From positions 62,001 through 126,000 of the forward strand of contig NZ_CP089543.1 of the NCBI RefSeq assembly GCF_021233055.1: DNA of 64,000 bases, written 5' to 3'. The notes beneath the pieces were generated by a model. The model searched no databases. It worked only from the letters and a program-made list of their open reading frames with translations, and had not been told where the DNA came from. The DNA is from Spirosoma oryzicola. GTDB lineage: Bacteria > Bacteroidota > Bacteroidia > Cytophagales > Spirosomataceae. Below, piece by piece: positions 42,795-51,865 of this stretch; position 1 is the stretch's first letter, and each line of letters begins with the position of its first letter. A program made the position numbers and the translations under genes.

Positions 42795-42835
42795 CCTCGT
42801 CTCAGGTAGGAGCTTATTACGAGAATTTGAATTTT
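42795..42835 (+). repeat. Dispersed hairpin repeat, copy 9
   Basis: CGTCTCAGGTAGGAGCTTATTACGAGAATTT; arms TCTC/GAGA pair. It lies in the gap between the toxin and the SRPBCC gene. Confidence 0.55.
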
Positions 42836-42901
42836 TGTTAGATTGATTAGCCTAACGTGACTGATACTGCCCTTTATTCATCCTTGAATCCCAAGCCAAT
42901 A

Positions 42902-43336
42902 ATGATTGAACCATTCTCAGCCGATGTTACAATTCAAGCTAAACCAGCTGCCGTGTGGGCTGCTTTGACCCAGCCCGCACGAATGACAGAATGGCTAGCA
43001 GAACCAGAAGCGCAAATTCAGGTCATTACCAATTGGCAAATCAATACCTCAATCACCATTCGTGGATTTCATCACGTAAAATTTGAAAACAAAGGCATTG
43101 TTCTACGCTTTGATCAGGAACGAAAAGTAGCTTATACGCATCTGAGCTCGGTTTCGCGACTGCCCGATACGGCCGAAAACTATTCCATTCTTGAGTTTAC
43201 TCTAACCCCTACTAATCAATTTACCCACCTACGGCTCACGATCGAAAACTTTCCCACTGAGTCGATTCAGAAACACTTAGAATTCTATTGGCGAACGACT
43301 CTTTTTCTGATCAAGGAACAGGTTGAGCAAGCCTAA
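42902..43336 (+). CDS. SRPBCC (AHSA1/START-like) domain protein
   Basis: 144 aa from the ATG at 42902; a GTG at 42857 would add 15 residues. The N-terminal strand FSADVTIQAKPAAVWAALTQPARMTEWL is the classical AHSA1 opening, and the C-terminal helix ends HLEFYWRTTLFLIKEQVEQA. The domain binds hydrophobic ligands or acts as a chaperone co-factor. Single-domain, soluble. No operon partner. Confidence 0.8.
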   Translation: MIEPFSADVTIQAKPAAVWAALTQPARMTEWLAEPEAQIQVITNWQINTSITIRGFHHVKFENKGIVLRFDQERKVAYTHLSSVSRLPDTAENYSILEFTLTPTNQFTHLRLTIENFPTESIQKHLEFYWRTTLFLIKEQVEQA

Positions 43337-43518
43337 GCTATATAAAGACAAGATTCATTACAGACTTTTCAGAGTCACGAACATAAGAGCACTTATTGAG
43401 CGATTACTGAGATTGTATCTTTTAAAATACCAAGCCACCGTGGCGCGGCTGTTTTTAATATCTGTCAACGCTAATCCGTCGCATACGTTAACTGCCTGTA
43501 TAACAATTATTTAATTCA

Positions 43519-44877
43519 CTAGTCTTTTTCCCGGAGCGGGCACAGGCGGTCAATCCCGCCAGCCTGCTGGTTTAAAGGGCGTTCTGGAATCGCTATGTAC
43601 GCAAATAGCCGTGGGCGGACGATTATTGTTAGGCCACAGGATGCGCGTGGTTCCCCTCGCGTACCTGTATAAGGCGGTGACGGTTCGGGCACGGGCCGAC
43701 GGCTGTTCAGCGCGTAAAACAAATCATCGCCCGAATTTTCGTGTGGCCCTGAGGGATCGGTAGCGCCCAGTGGAATGCCTTCCGCATCGTTGCGGTCGAG
43801 CCAGTAATGAACGGCTGAAATGGATGATGCGGTGAAATAACCCACAAGCATTTCCCGGCTATTGGCCATGTTATGAACATTGCCCGCCAGAGCGGTTGTG
43901 GGTGTAGCGGCCAGACCACCGTTATTTTGCGCTTGTTCCTCAAACAGTTTGTAGTAGCGGTACGCATCTCTGGTGAGCGATACCTGCCGAATATCCACCA
44001 GGCAGGGAGGCCGCTGGTAAAAGGGAATCTGAGCCACGTTACGCCCTACGATCTGGCCACCATTGCTGTATACATCATCGAACAGATTAATGGCGCTGTT
44101 GCGTATCATCTCCCAGCACTCCGTCCGGCAGTTATAGTCGTAGGTAAAAATACCAGATACGATAGGTGCATCGAAAGAAACCTGACCCGCTGGTGGAGTG
44201 AAACAGCCTTCGTAGAGTTCATTGCCCGTTACAAAGTAATAGGAGGACAGAAAGGTATTCGGCAGCACTTTATAGATTGAATAAACCCCTTGCTGGCATG
44301 TCCGACACCAGTATTGTCGTTCATACAGCGTCCAGTCCCACCGGTAATAATTATGCTGACCGGCGGGGTCCTGCGTGTCCAGGTAAAACTCGTGCGCGCC
44401 CCGACTCGGATTGATCTTCCCATCGTGAAATTGAGCTGGAAAACTGGTCGGATTAAACTGCGCGCGCACCCTCGTGATGGGCGGTCCGTCGGGCATACTC
44501 TGCTGGCTGGACTGGTAGCGGGTTCCATCCGGCAGGGTAAACCGCAGTTGATAGGCATGGCCAGTCTGCCCCCGAAAATCACTCGGTAATTGGTAGCTGC
44601 CATTCGTGGTTTCGTGAGCGGAGATGACCTGCGTGGAATCAACCAGCACCTCAACCGTTGCTTTCGTGATAGGTAACGAACCTGGCAGACCCGTCACCGG
44701 ATCGGCCAGCGAACGGTTGAGCCGAATGACCTGGGGTTCCGCCAGGTTGTTGATGGTCCCGTCCACCACAATTATATTGAGCCGGCCGGTCAGAGTTGTT
44801 TCAATCGGATCGACGCAGGCTACGGGCACCGTAAAGGCAACCAGACCAACCAGTAGAATAGAGAAAAACGAGCGCAT
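43519..44877 (-). CDS. DUF4249 domain lipoprotein
   Basis: 452 aa. The N-terminus MRSFFSILLVGLVAFTVPVAC is a lipoprotein signal (lipobox PVAC, cysteine at residue 21). Next is the typical DUF4249 body: LNIIVVDGTINNLAEPQVIRLNRS, KATVEVLVDS, GHAYQLRFTLPDGTRYQS. A cysteine-rich middle part (RTCQQGVYSI, GCFTPPAGQ, YNCRTECW) may bind a ligand or metal. It follows a TonB-dependent receptor after 14 bases, the usual order for this pair, and probably forms a surface complex for import of an unknown substrate. It ends with LCPLREKD. Confidence 0.88.
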   Translation of the reverse strand: MRSFFSILLVGLVAFTVPVACVDPIETTLTGRLNIIVVDGTINNLAEPQVIRLNRSLADPVTGLPGSLPITKATVEVLVDSTQVISAHETTNGSYQLPSDFRGQTGHAYQLRFTLPDGTRYQSSQQSMPDGPPITRVRAQFNPTSFPAQFHDGKINPSRGAHEFYLDTQDPAGQHNYYRWDWTLYERQYWCRTCQQGVYSIYKVLPNTFLSSYYFVTGNELYEGCFTPPAGQVSFDAPIVSGIFTYDYNCRTECWEMIRNSAINLFDDVYSNGGQIVGRNVAQIPFYQRPPCLVDIRQVSLTRDAYRYYKLFEEQAQNNGGLAATPTTALAGNVHNMANSREMLVGYFTASSISAVHYWLDRNDAEGIPLGATDPSGPHENSGDDLFYALNSRRPVPEPSPPYTGTRGEPRASCGLTIIVRPRLFAYIAIPERPLNQQAGGIDRLCPLREKD

Positions 44878-44891
44878 AGAGTTCGTTGAGC

Positions 44892-47285
44892 TTACTTGAA
44901 TTCAAAACTATACGCCAGGCTGGGAATAGGCGTCGCAAAGATGGCTAAGCGGTAAGGTCCCTCGGGGCGGTAGTAAATCGAATAGGTGTTCGCCCGACCG
45001 TAAAGATTATACACCGTAAACGTCCAGTGCCCCTGCCAGCGCCGGTTTTTCAGGCTGGGGTTGTCGATGTTCCAAGCAAAGTCCAGCCGGTGGTAGTCGG
45101 GTTGGCGCGCCTGATTCCGCTCGTTGTAGAACGGGTAAAGCTGGTTCCGATAGCGGACGTAGCCCTCCGGCGCAGTATAGGGCCGACCGGTGCTGTAAGC
45201 GAAGTTAAACGAAAAACTGTGGTGTTTTCCCTGATTGATGTTGAGGCTCAGATTCAGACTGTGGGGCCGGTCGTAGTTGGCCCGATACCAATCGCCCCCG
45301 TTGATCTGCTGCTGAGAATCCGCCCCCTGATTTACCTGATTCAGCGTTCGGGAATAGGTATAATTAACCCACCCCGTCAGTTCACCTTTCTTCTTGGAAA
45401 CCATTATCTCCAGGCCGTACGCTTTGCTACGCCCCGGCAGCAACTGTGTTTCGGGATAGGGTTGTAGCAGAAAATCGGCTCCGGGTTTGTAATCCAGAAT
45501 GTGCTGTGTACTCCGCCAGTAGACCTCAGCCGACAGCTCGAACACATTAGTCGGGGAGTTTAGGAAATAGCCCGCCGACCAGAGCTGGCTCACCTGTGGC
45601 TGAATGTGGGCGTCGGCGGTTTTCCAGCGGGCTGTGGGCAGGGGGGTGGTCGTGTTGGTAATCACCTGCAAATACTGACGCATCAGGTTATAGCCCAGTT
45701 TAAAGGAAGAGTTATCGGTCAGTGCGTACCGGAGCCCCAGCCGGGGTTCCAGCCCACCGTACTGCTGGCTAATCTGCCCGGCTCCGTAGCGAACAGAATC
45801 CACTACGTTGGTAGCATCCGGGATATTCTCCGATCCGTTGCTGCGGTATTGACGTACGATTGATGGACCCAGATTCAGAAAATGCGAATACCGCAGCCCC
45901 GCTGAAACCGCCAGCCTGCTCGACAACCTGATTTCGTCCTCGGCATGAATCGCCAGTTCCAGCGCCTGTTCGGGGGGCGTTTTCTGGGAATTCACCGCCG
46001 GACTAGTACCGGCAATAAGTTCGCCGGGGTTGAGCCGGTAGTGCGTCCCGTTGATGCCCAGTTCAATTTTCTGGTTGTCCAGTTGGTAATTCAGATTTGA
46101 CTTGACCTGCCGTTGCAGCAGAGACTGTTTCAGGGTAACCTTGTTGTTAATGCTGTCTTCAACCGATAGAATTTTAGGAATGTACTGCGCCACCAGGGCC
46201 GTAGTCTGCACATTCACCCGGTCGTTGACGGCATGGAACCAGCGGACCATACCGTTGGCCGTCTGTTGGGCGTATTGAGTACGCACAGCGTTTACATTCG
46301 CCAGACTGCCCAGCAAATTCGTCTGAAACAAGTCTTCGCTCAGGTAGGCCATAGCTGTCACCGTGTTCCGGTCGTTTACCCGCCAGAACAGCTTAGCAGT
46401 ACCCTCACCAAATTTAGCCCGTATGTCGTTCAGCCGGCTGGAGGCCAACCGCAGCAGAAAATCATTAAACGCACCTCGTCCAGACACCAGAAGGGCTAGC
46501 TTCCCTTTGATCAGGGGCGTTTCGACGGTGAGCCGGTTAGCCACCAGACTAACCCCACCGCTCAGCCGAAACTGATTCAAATCGGGGTTACGCAGGCTGA
46601 TGTCCAGCACCGACGCGGCCCGTCCGCCGTAGCGGGCCGGCACATTCCCTTTATACAGATCCAGGTTTGCAACAGCATCGGGGGGGAAAACCGAAAACAG
46701 CCCAAACATGTGGGTCGGGTTGAAAATAGGCGTATCGTCCATCAGAATCAGATTTTGATCCATGGTCCCCCCCCGGATGTTGACGCCGTTAGCCGCTTCT
46801 CCCACGCTGGTTACGCCGGGCATCATCTGTAGACTGCGCAGAATATCGACTTCGCCCAGGGCCGCCGGCATTCGTTTGAGCATGGCGATGTTGATCTGGC
46901 TAACACCCAGCAACGGCTGCCGGACGTTGCGATCGTAGCCTTTGCTGGTCACGATCACCTCCTCTAACTGGCTGGCTACGGACGGCAGACGAACAGCCAG
47001 TGTTGTGTTCTGACGCAGGAAAAGAACGGTCCGATACGGCACGTAACCCAGTTGTCGGATCACCACAACGTGCCGCCCTGACGGAATCGTAATAGTAAAG
47101 TTTCCCTGCCCATCGGTATAGGTCCCTGTCGTTATTTTTTCGTAATCCAACACGACAGCCGCCCGAACGAGTGGCTGCTGGCTGGCCGAATCGCGAACTG
47201 TACCGGAAAGAGTATAGCTAGTTTGTGCAACGACAGATTTGATAAATAGAATAAATGCAAAACTCAAAAGTAAGCGGAATAACAT
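44892..47285 (-). CDS. TonB-dependent outer membrane receptor
   Basis: 797 aa. Signal peptide to about residue 20, then a carboxypeptidase-regulatory-like beta domain (about 22-105; TLSGTVRDSASQQPLVRAAV), the plug (about 118-235; VNIRGGTMDQNLILMDDTPIFN) and a beta-barrel ending in IPSLAYSFEFK with the C-terminal aromatic. It transports a substrate across the outer membrane using TonB energy; its lipoprotein partner is the DUF4249 gene just downstream. The pair is a common alternative to SusCD in this phylum. Confidence 0.92.
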   Translation of the reverse strand: MLFRLLLSFAFILFIKSVVAQTSYTLSGTVRDSASQQPLVRAAVVLDYEKITTGTYTDGQGNFTITIPSGRHVVVIRQLGYVPYRTVLFLRQNTTLAVRLPSVASQLEEVIVTSKGYDRNVRQPLLGVSQINIAMLKRMPAALGEVDILRSLQMMPGVTSVGEAANGVNIRGGTMDQNLILMDDTPIFNPTHMFGLFSVFPPDAVANLDLYKGNVPARYGGRAASVLDISLRNPDLNQFRLSGGVSLVANRLTVETPLIKGKLALLVSGRGAFNDFLLRLASSRLNDIRAKFGEGTAKLFWRVNDRNTVTAMAYLSEDLFQTNLLGSLANVNAVRTQYAQQTANGMVRWFHAVNDRVNVQTTALVAQYIPKILSVEDSINNKVTLKQSLLQRQVKSNLNYQLDNQKIELGINGTHYRLNPGELIAGTSPAVNSQKTPPEQALELAIHAEDEIRLSSRLAVSAGLRYSHFLNLGPSIVRQYRSNGSENIPDATNVVDSVRYGAGQISQQYGGLEPRLGLRYALTDNSSFKLGYNLMRQYLQVITNTTTPLPTARWKTADAHIQPQVSQLWSAGYFLNSPTNVFELSAEVYWRSTQHILDYKPGADFLLQPYPETQLLPGRSKAYGLEIMVSKKKGELTGWVNYTYSRTLNQVNQGADSQQQINGGDWYRANYDRPHSLNLSLNINQGKHHSFSFNFAYSTGRPYTAPEGYVRYRNQLYPFYNERNQARQPDYHRLDFAWNIDNPSLKNRRWQGHWTFTVYNLYGRANTYSIYYRPEGPYRLAIFATPIPSLAYSFEFK

Positions 47286-47555
47286 AGACCTATTAAGCTT
47301 GACAATATTCTTTAGATCAAATTAAAATAAATTAATCTTTAAAAAGTAATATATGCTTCAATTGTCCCATATAAAGTTTAGCAGTACCAGAGAACTGTTT
47401 TGGTTATTCTGGTTTAGCATATTCAGTTGGAAATTTCAAAGGTACTAATCAACGGTCCCACACTGGGGATGAGGTATTCCGACCGGCTATAGCGGTGAAT
47501 TACGGTTGCCACTACCAAAATGGGCCAGCTATCAAATAGGCCTGTGATTCCTTGA

Positions 47556-47849
47556 TTGACACGTATAAACGTTGCTTTTGCTTTGCTCTTTAGTCAAATA
47601 AAAACGTATGTCTATGAAGACAAGCAAGGTAATATCTGGACAAGTTCACAAACGAATGGGGGTTGGCTACTTTCCCGCTATGCGGCAAACATGTTATCTA
47701 CTAGCAAGCCCACGGTAACTGAAATAGATACAGAAGCAGGAAAGATGCTTTTCGGGATTTTAGAAGCGATGGATGGCAGTATTTGGTTTAGTGCAGTTGA
47801 TGGGCTACATCGTTACGACGGAACAACCATTACCAATTTTAAGCGGTAA
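47556..47849 (+). pseudogene. Fragment of a two-component-regulator propeller protein
   Basis: 97 codons. Two propeller-type repeats are visible: VYEDKQGNIWTSSQTNGGWLLSRY and LEAMDGSIWFSAVDGLHRYDG. A propeller protein normally has more than ten of these, so this is a C-terminal fragment. Upstream sequence (47286-47555) gives no further repeats. The frame is intact, but the first residues (MTRINVAFALLFSQ) do not look like a proper start. Confidence 0.6.
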
Positions 47850-47872
47850 AAAGAATTGGCCTACTTTGAATA

Positions 47873-47955
47873 ACTGTCTCTTGAAACGCCCAAATTTCAG
47901 ATACTCCTATCTGCCTTCGTCTCACTTAGGAGCGATTTGTGAGAATCTATGAGTT
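47873..47955 (+). repeat. Dispersed hairpin repeat, copy 10 (best copy)
   Basis: The unit contains CTGTCTCTTGAAACGCCC (as in copy 5), an internal perfect hairpin CAGATA-CTCC-TATCTG (47898-47913), and the core CGTCTCACTTAGGAGCGATTTGTGAGA in which TCTCAC pairs with GTGAGA. It lies between the propeller fragment and the acr3 3' end. Confidence 0.75.
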
Positions 47956-48019
47956 CTTCGCCGATCTGCTATCCTGTCTACTAGCATACGCCCTTATACT
48001 AGTGGACAAAAAACAGAAA

Positions 48020-48044
48020 CAGAAAGCCCTTTTTTGGCCTTCTG
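48020..48044. terminator. Terminator hairpin of the ars operon
   Basis: CAGAAAGCC (48020-48028) pairs with GGCCTTCTG (48036-48044) with one mismatch, around a T-rich loop. It is 9 bases beyond the acr3 stop on the minus strand. Confidence 0.55.
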
Positions 48045-48053
48045 CGCAAATCA

Positions 48054-49112
48054 TCAAATCTGCCTTTGAAACGCTTTTTTGTAGTGTGGGGCAAACTTCT
48101 TCTCTTGTTTCAGCGTGAAATTGACCAGCAGAATCAGAGCCGGGACTTCGATCAACGGGCCGATGACAGCGGCAAAGGCCGCGCCGGAATTGATGCCGAA
48201 AACGGCGATGGCCACGGCAATTCCCAGCTCGAAATTATTGCCCGCTGCGGTGAAGGCCAACGATGTAGATTTGGCGTAATCCGCACCAGCCCGTTTCGAC
48301 AGGTAGAAGGCCGAAAAAAACATGATCGCAAAATAGATCGTCAGCGGAATGGCGATGCGCACCACATCGAGCGGGATGGAGACAATCAACTGCCCTTTGA
48401 GGCTGAACATAACCACGATGGTAAATAACAGCGCAACGAGCGTTATTGGGCTGATGGCTGGCAAATAACGTTCCTCGTACCAATGGCGGCTGAAAACCCG
48501 AGTGAGGATGATCCGGGAAAACAATCCGGCCAGAAACGGCACACCCAGATAGATGAAAACACTCTTGGCCACTTCGTTAATCGTAATGTTGACCGTATAG
48601 CCTTTCAGCCCAAACAAAGGCGGTAGCACGGTGATAAAAACGTACGCATAGACCGAATAGAACAGCACTTGAAAAATACTGTTGAAGGCAACCAGGCCAG
48701 CGGCATAAAGACGGTCGCCTTTGGCCAGGTCATTCCAGACGATGACCATTGCAATGCAGCGGGCAATGCCGATCATGATTAAGCCGGTCATGTATTCGGG
48801 TTTATCAGGCAAAAAAAGCACGGCTAATCCGGACATCAACAGCGGACCGACGATCCAGTTTTGCATCAGAGACAGGGCCAATATTTTGGTGTTGGCAAAC
48901 ACCTTCGGTAATTCTTCGTAACGCACCTTTGCTAGTGGTGGGTACATCATCAACACCAAGCCAATGGCCAGGGGTAGGTTCGTCGTACCGGAATTAAAGC
49001 CGTTGATGAAGGTTTGCGACTGCGGAAAGAAATGCCCGATGCCGACGCCGATCAGCATGGCCAAGAAAATCCACAGTGTGAGAAAGCGATCGAGAAACGA
49101 GAGTCTAGGCAT
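48054..49112 (-). CDS. acr3: ACR3-type arsenite efflux pump
   Basis: 352 aa, ten predicted helices, full length for the ACR3 family. The conserved cysteine of the fourth helix is C119 in [10 protein letters not shown], with the following WNDLAKGD motif and the conserved late segment [16 protein letters not shown]. It expels arsenite (and possibly antimonite) using the proton gradient. It overlaps arsC by 8 bases and is the last gene of the ars operon, the usual position for the pump. Confidence 0.95.
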   Translation of the reverse strand: MPRLSFLDRFLTLWIFLAMLIGVGIGHFFPQSQTFINGFNSGTTNLPLAIGLVLMMYPPLAKVRYEELPKVFANTKILALSLMQNWIVGPLLMSGLAVLFLPDKPEYMTGLIMIGIARCIAMVIVWNDLAKGDRLYAAGLVAFNSIFQVLFYSVYAYVFITVLPPLFGLKGYTVNITINEVAKSVFIYLGVPFLAGLFSRIILTRVFSRHWYEERYLPAISPITLVALLFTIVVMFSLKGQLIVSIPLDVVRIAIPLTIYFAIMFFSAFYLSKRAGADYAKSTSLAFTAAGNNFELGIAVAIAVFGINSGAAFAAVIGPLIEVPALILLVNFTLKQEKKFAPHYKKAFQRQI

Positions 49113-49533
49113 GGGTGGCTTGGCTCGTTACGTTCTCCTCAATGAATTGCTGGCTGTAAGCTTTGATTTCATGGCGGACTACGCGGAACTGCGCCAACTT
49201 ATCACCATCAGGGGCGTGTGATGGGTCGGTGAAGCTGTGATGCACCTTCTTGGCCGTAGATGGAAAATAGGGACATTGTTCGCGGGCATTGTCGCAAACG
49301 GTAATCACATAATCGAGTGGTAGGCTGGTATATTCGTCAGCATGGTTCGAAGTATGGTGGGATATATCAATGCCATCTTCGGCCATGACCAGAATCGCCA
49401 ACGGATTGACCCCGTGGGGAGCAACACCCGCGCTATAGACCTGAGCGCGGTCGCCCGCGAAATACTGCAAATAGCCCTCGGCCATCTGTGAACGGGCGGA
49501 ATTGCCCGTGCAAAGCACTAGAATATTTTTCAT
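49105..49533 (-). CDS. arsC: Arsenate reductase, low-molecular-weight phosphatase type (thioredoxin-coupled)
   Basis: 142 aa. The P-loop C8-TGNSA-R14 (CX5R) is the arsenate-binding site, and C80 and C87 ([13 protein letters not shown]) form the resolving redox relay, so it is of the ArsC family that uses thioredoxin. It reduces arsenate to arsenite, which the adjacent Acr3 pump exports. It lies between arsM (20-base gap) and acr3 (8-base overlap). Confidence 0.93.
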   Translation of the reverse strand: MKNILVLCTGNSARSQMAEGYLQYFAGDRAQVYSAGVAPHGVNPLAILVMAEDGIDISHHTSNHADEYTSLPLDYVITVCDNAREQCPYFPSTAKKVHHSFTDPSHAPDGDKLAQFRVVRHEIKAYSQQFIEENVTSQATHA

Positions 49534-49553
49534 GATCGTTTTGGTTTAGTAGG

Positions 49554-50441
49554 TTAATTACAGCCATCTGGCCCGCAGCAAGTGGCTGCGGCTATTTTGG
49601 TTTCGGTGCTGGGCACTGGCTTTTGAGCGAATACCGTCACACTGTAGATGCCTTTGTCTTGCTGGCGGTAGTCGGCCACTTCATCCGCTGACAGGTAGGT
49701 TTGCAGCACATCGTCGGGCAGGGTGATTTCCCGCTCCTTTTGAACTTGAATGTTGGTAAACCCGGCATCCTGCACGAGCTGCAAATAGGCGTCCTTCTGG
49801 ATCGCGCCCGATACGCAGCCAACATACATTTCCGCGTCGTGCTGCAAGCCTTCGGGCAGCTCTCCTCTGAGCACAATGTCGGAAATACTGAAATGGCCAC
49901 CGGGCTTCAAAATGCGGTACGTTTCCGAAAAGGCTTTGTGCTTGTCGGGGACCAGGTTCATCACACAATTGCTCACCACCACATCCGCCAGGTTCTCCGG
50001 CAACGGTATGTCCTCGATGTCGCCATAGACGAATTCGACGTTGGAGAAGCCCAAAGCTTTCGCATTCTTCCGGGCACGGTCGATCATGGGCGGGGTCATG
50101 TCCAGGCCGATCACCTGGCCCGTTTCGCCCGTTTCCGCACGGGCGACAAAGCAATCATTGCCCGCACCCGATCCCAAATCCACCACCACATTTCCGGGCT
50201 TAATTTGTGCGAATTGCGTCGGTAAGCCGCAACCCAATCCCAAATCAGCATCGCCTACGTAGCCGTTCAGCTCTTGGTAATCCTGCGCCATCACAATCGG
50301 CACATTCGATTCGATTTCAGGTCCCGGCCTGGATTGGTCGCAGCACGAAGTAGGCCCGTAACAGCCATTGACGTCAGGTTGTTCGGCAATCGCGCCGTAT
50401 TTCTGGCGCACGACTTCTTTGATTTGTTCAGCGGTTTCCAT
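49554..50441 (-). CDS. arsM: Arsenite S-adenosylmethionine methyltransferase
   Basis: 295 aa. The SAM-binding core is VVDLGSGAGNDCFVAR, followed by GLDMTPPMIDRA and GDIEDIPLPENLADVVVSNCVMNL. Cysteines fitting arsenic coordination occur at C27, C33 and C34 at the N-terminus and in SNCVMNL and VGCVSGA; the protein also ends in a cysteine-rich ATCCGPDGCN tail. It methylates arsenite to volatile or less toxic forms. Second gene of the operon. Confidence 0.9.
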   Translation of the reverse strand: METAEQIKEVVRQKYGAIAEQPDVNGCYGPTSCCDQSRPGPEIESNVPIVMAQDYQELNGYVGDADLGLGCGLPTQFAQIKPGNVVVDLGSGAGNDCFVARAETGETGQVIGLDMTPPMIDRARKNAKALGFSNVEFVYGDIEDIPLPENLADVVVSNCVMNLVPDKHKAFSETYRILKPGGHFSISDIVLRGELPEGLQHDAEMYVGCVSGAIQKDAYLQLVQDAGFTNIQVQKEREITLPDDVLQTYLSADEVADYRQQDKGIYSVTVFAQKPVPSTETKIAAATCCGPDGCN

Positions 50442-50469
50442 GTGATTTTCCTTTATTGGTTTAATGTAA

Positions 50470-50478
50470 TATTACGAT
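50470..50478. promoter_or_regulatory. Possible ArsR operator between arsR and arsM
   Basis: TATTACGAT here is repeated at 50870-50878 upstream of arsR, in both cases in AT-rich surroundings. A second operator within the operon is possible. Confidence 0.35.
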
Positions 50479-50508
50479 GGATAAGAGCAAAAAAAAGCCT
50501 GCTCTTTG

Positions 50509-50835
50509 TCAGCAGCAGGGCACTTCCATCATTGCATCCAGCAATGCGCCGAAGGTTTGTTTCGCTTCTTCCCATACAGGCGGATTGATGCAGTAGCAGA
50601 CGCGGGGCGGGTTGATTTCACCCTGAATGATGCCGATGCGTTTCAACTCCTTCAAATGCTGCGAAACGGTTGCCTGCGCGAGCGGCAACTCATCCACCAG
50701 GTCGCCACACACGCAGGCTTTTTTCTGAGCCAGCAATTGCAGGATAGCCACCCGTGCCGGATGCGCGAAGGCTTTAGCCAGATCCGCGATACGGTTCTGT
50801 TCTTCGGTGAATATTTCGGTTTTCGTTACTCCCAT
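50509..50835 (-). CDS. arsR: ArsR/SmtB family metalloregulator
   Basis: 108 aa winged-helix repressor. The arsenic-binding cysteines are C41 and C43 (KKACVCGDLVDEL) in the alpha-3 region, followed by recognition helix LPLAQATVSQHLKELKRIG. The C-terminus ends EVPCC with two more cysteines. It represses the ars operon until arsenite binds. First gene of the arsR-arsM-arsC-acr3 operon. Confidence 0.93.
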   Translation of the reverse strand: MGVTKTEIFTEEQNRIADLAKAFAHPARVAILQLLAQKKACVCGDLVDELPLAQATVSQHLKELKRIGIIQGEINPPRVCYCINPPVWEEAKQTFGALLDAMMEVPCC

Positions 50836-50869
50836 GATACAAAGATAACATGAAACTACTTCATCGCAC

Positions 50870-50878
50870 TATTACGAT
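50870..50878. promoter_or_regulatory. Possible ArsR operator upstream of arsR
   Basis: TATTACGAT lies within CTATT-ACGATAA-AATAG, an inverted repeat (50869-50885) about 35 bases upstream of the arsR start; the minus strand also has TATCTTTG, a -7-like element, right before the start. Together they fit an autoregulated promoter. Confidence 0.4.
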
Positions 50879-50996
50879 AAAATAGTTTTAGAGCATACCC
50901 ATTGTATCCTTATACACCCCTTTCAATGGAGAGTCTCGCTTATCCTCGTCCGCAACTAAACACTTTTAGCTGACGATGCATGCTTAAACCAATTAC

Positions 50997-51055
50997 AGCA
51001 GCAAACGAAAAAGGGGAATAACATCCTGTGTTATTCCCCTTTTTCGTTTGCTGCT
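50997..51055. terminator. Very long perfect inverted repeat, probable terminator
   Basis: The left arm 50997-51023 is perfectly complementary to 51029-51055 (27 bp) with a 5-base loop (TCCTG). It contains an AAAAAGGGG run. It lies 29 bases past the stop of the 51085-51453 gene, between it and the arsR promoter, so it isolates the two. Confidence 0.7.
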
Positions 51056-51084
51056 TTGATCGAATGGATGTTATTTAATATCCT

Positions 51085-51453
51085 TTATAAACGCTGATCA
51101 GCCGGTTTTTTCATTGTCTTTAGTGGCTTCTCAACAGACTTGTCAATACGTAGGGTGAATGGAACCTCCTTTGGCGTATCTAGTAGCGGCTTGCTGACCG
51201 CAGGCGCAAACTGGCTTGGCTGGTTAAGGCCAACGGCTGTCCAGTGCATGGCATCAATGGATCGATTAGCCCCCTTCTGGGCTTCTGTAACTACTGGTTG
51301 ATTCGTTTGTGTTTCTTCGCCCAACCGGTGAGCATCTTGGCTAGATTCTGACTCGCTTTTAGGCATAAGGCTATAGCTTTGTGCCCAAGATTGGGTTGAA
51401 ACGAGAGCGAATGAAACTAAAAATAATACAAAGACTTTTGACTGTATTTTCAT
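51085..51453 (-). CDS. Small exported hypothetical protein
   Basis: 122 aa from the ATG at 51453. Signal peptide MKIQSKVFVLFLVSFALVSTQSWAQ, then a mature part rich in Ser, Glu, Thr and Pro with no recognisable fold and many charged residues. Not recognised. The longer frame from 51525 would put the signal peptide internally. Confidence 0.6.
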   Translation of the reverse strand: MKIQSKVFVLFLVSFALVSTQSWAQSYSLMPKSESESSQDAHRLGEETQTNQPVVTEAQKGANRSIDAMHWTAVGLNQPSQFAPAVSKPLLDTPKEVPFTLRIDKSVEKPLKTMKKPADQRL

Positions 51454-51865
51454 AACGTTGTCCACTATTAGAAGTAGGATATAGAAGCAACGGAAGAAAT
51501 AGATATATAGTTGCAATAGTCTCATAATTAAATAATTGTCTTATTGCTTGTGTGAACTGTCGGATTTGTTCTCGGTCATGGTATACTTATACATATTCAC
51601 CTTTACTTGTTAATCCCTATCGGGATGATAGGAATAATACAATTTTTTAACCAATAATCTACCACTCGTTCGCTTGGAGCATTTACGGATGAACCAGTTA
51701 GTTCTCAATGAGTATTTAACCCATAAATTAACGTAAACCAACCGATAGATTAATTAGGCCCTGATGCTGAACCAGCTAATACTTCTTTAACGAGTGAAAG
51801 CGAATGGCCACTTCCTTAATGTGGATGATCCATTGTGATGGTTTTGCACGACCGGGTTACATCCC
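51454..51865. other. Intergenic region
   Basis: This 412-base AT-rich gap lies between two minus-strand genes. I see no coding frame, strong hairpin or repeat. Confidence 0.4.

Noticed and set aside
43323..43514. Plus-strand frame of 63 codons after the SRPBCC gene
   Set aside because: Overlaps the end of that gene and has a basic, low-complexity composition without motif.
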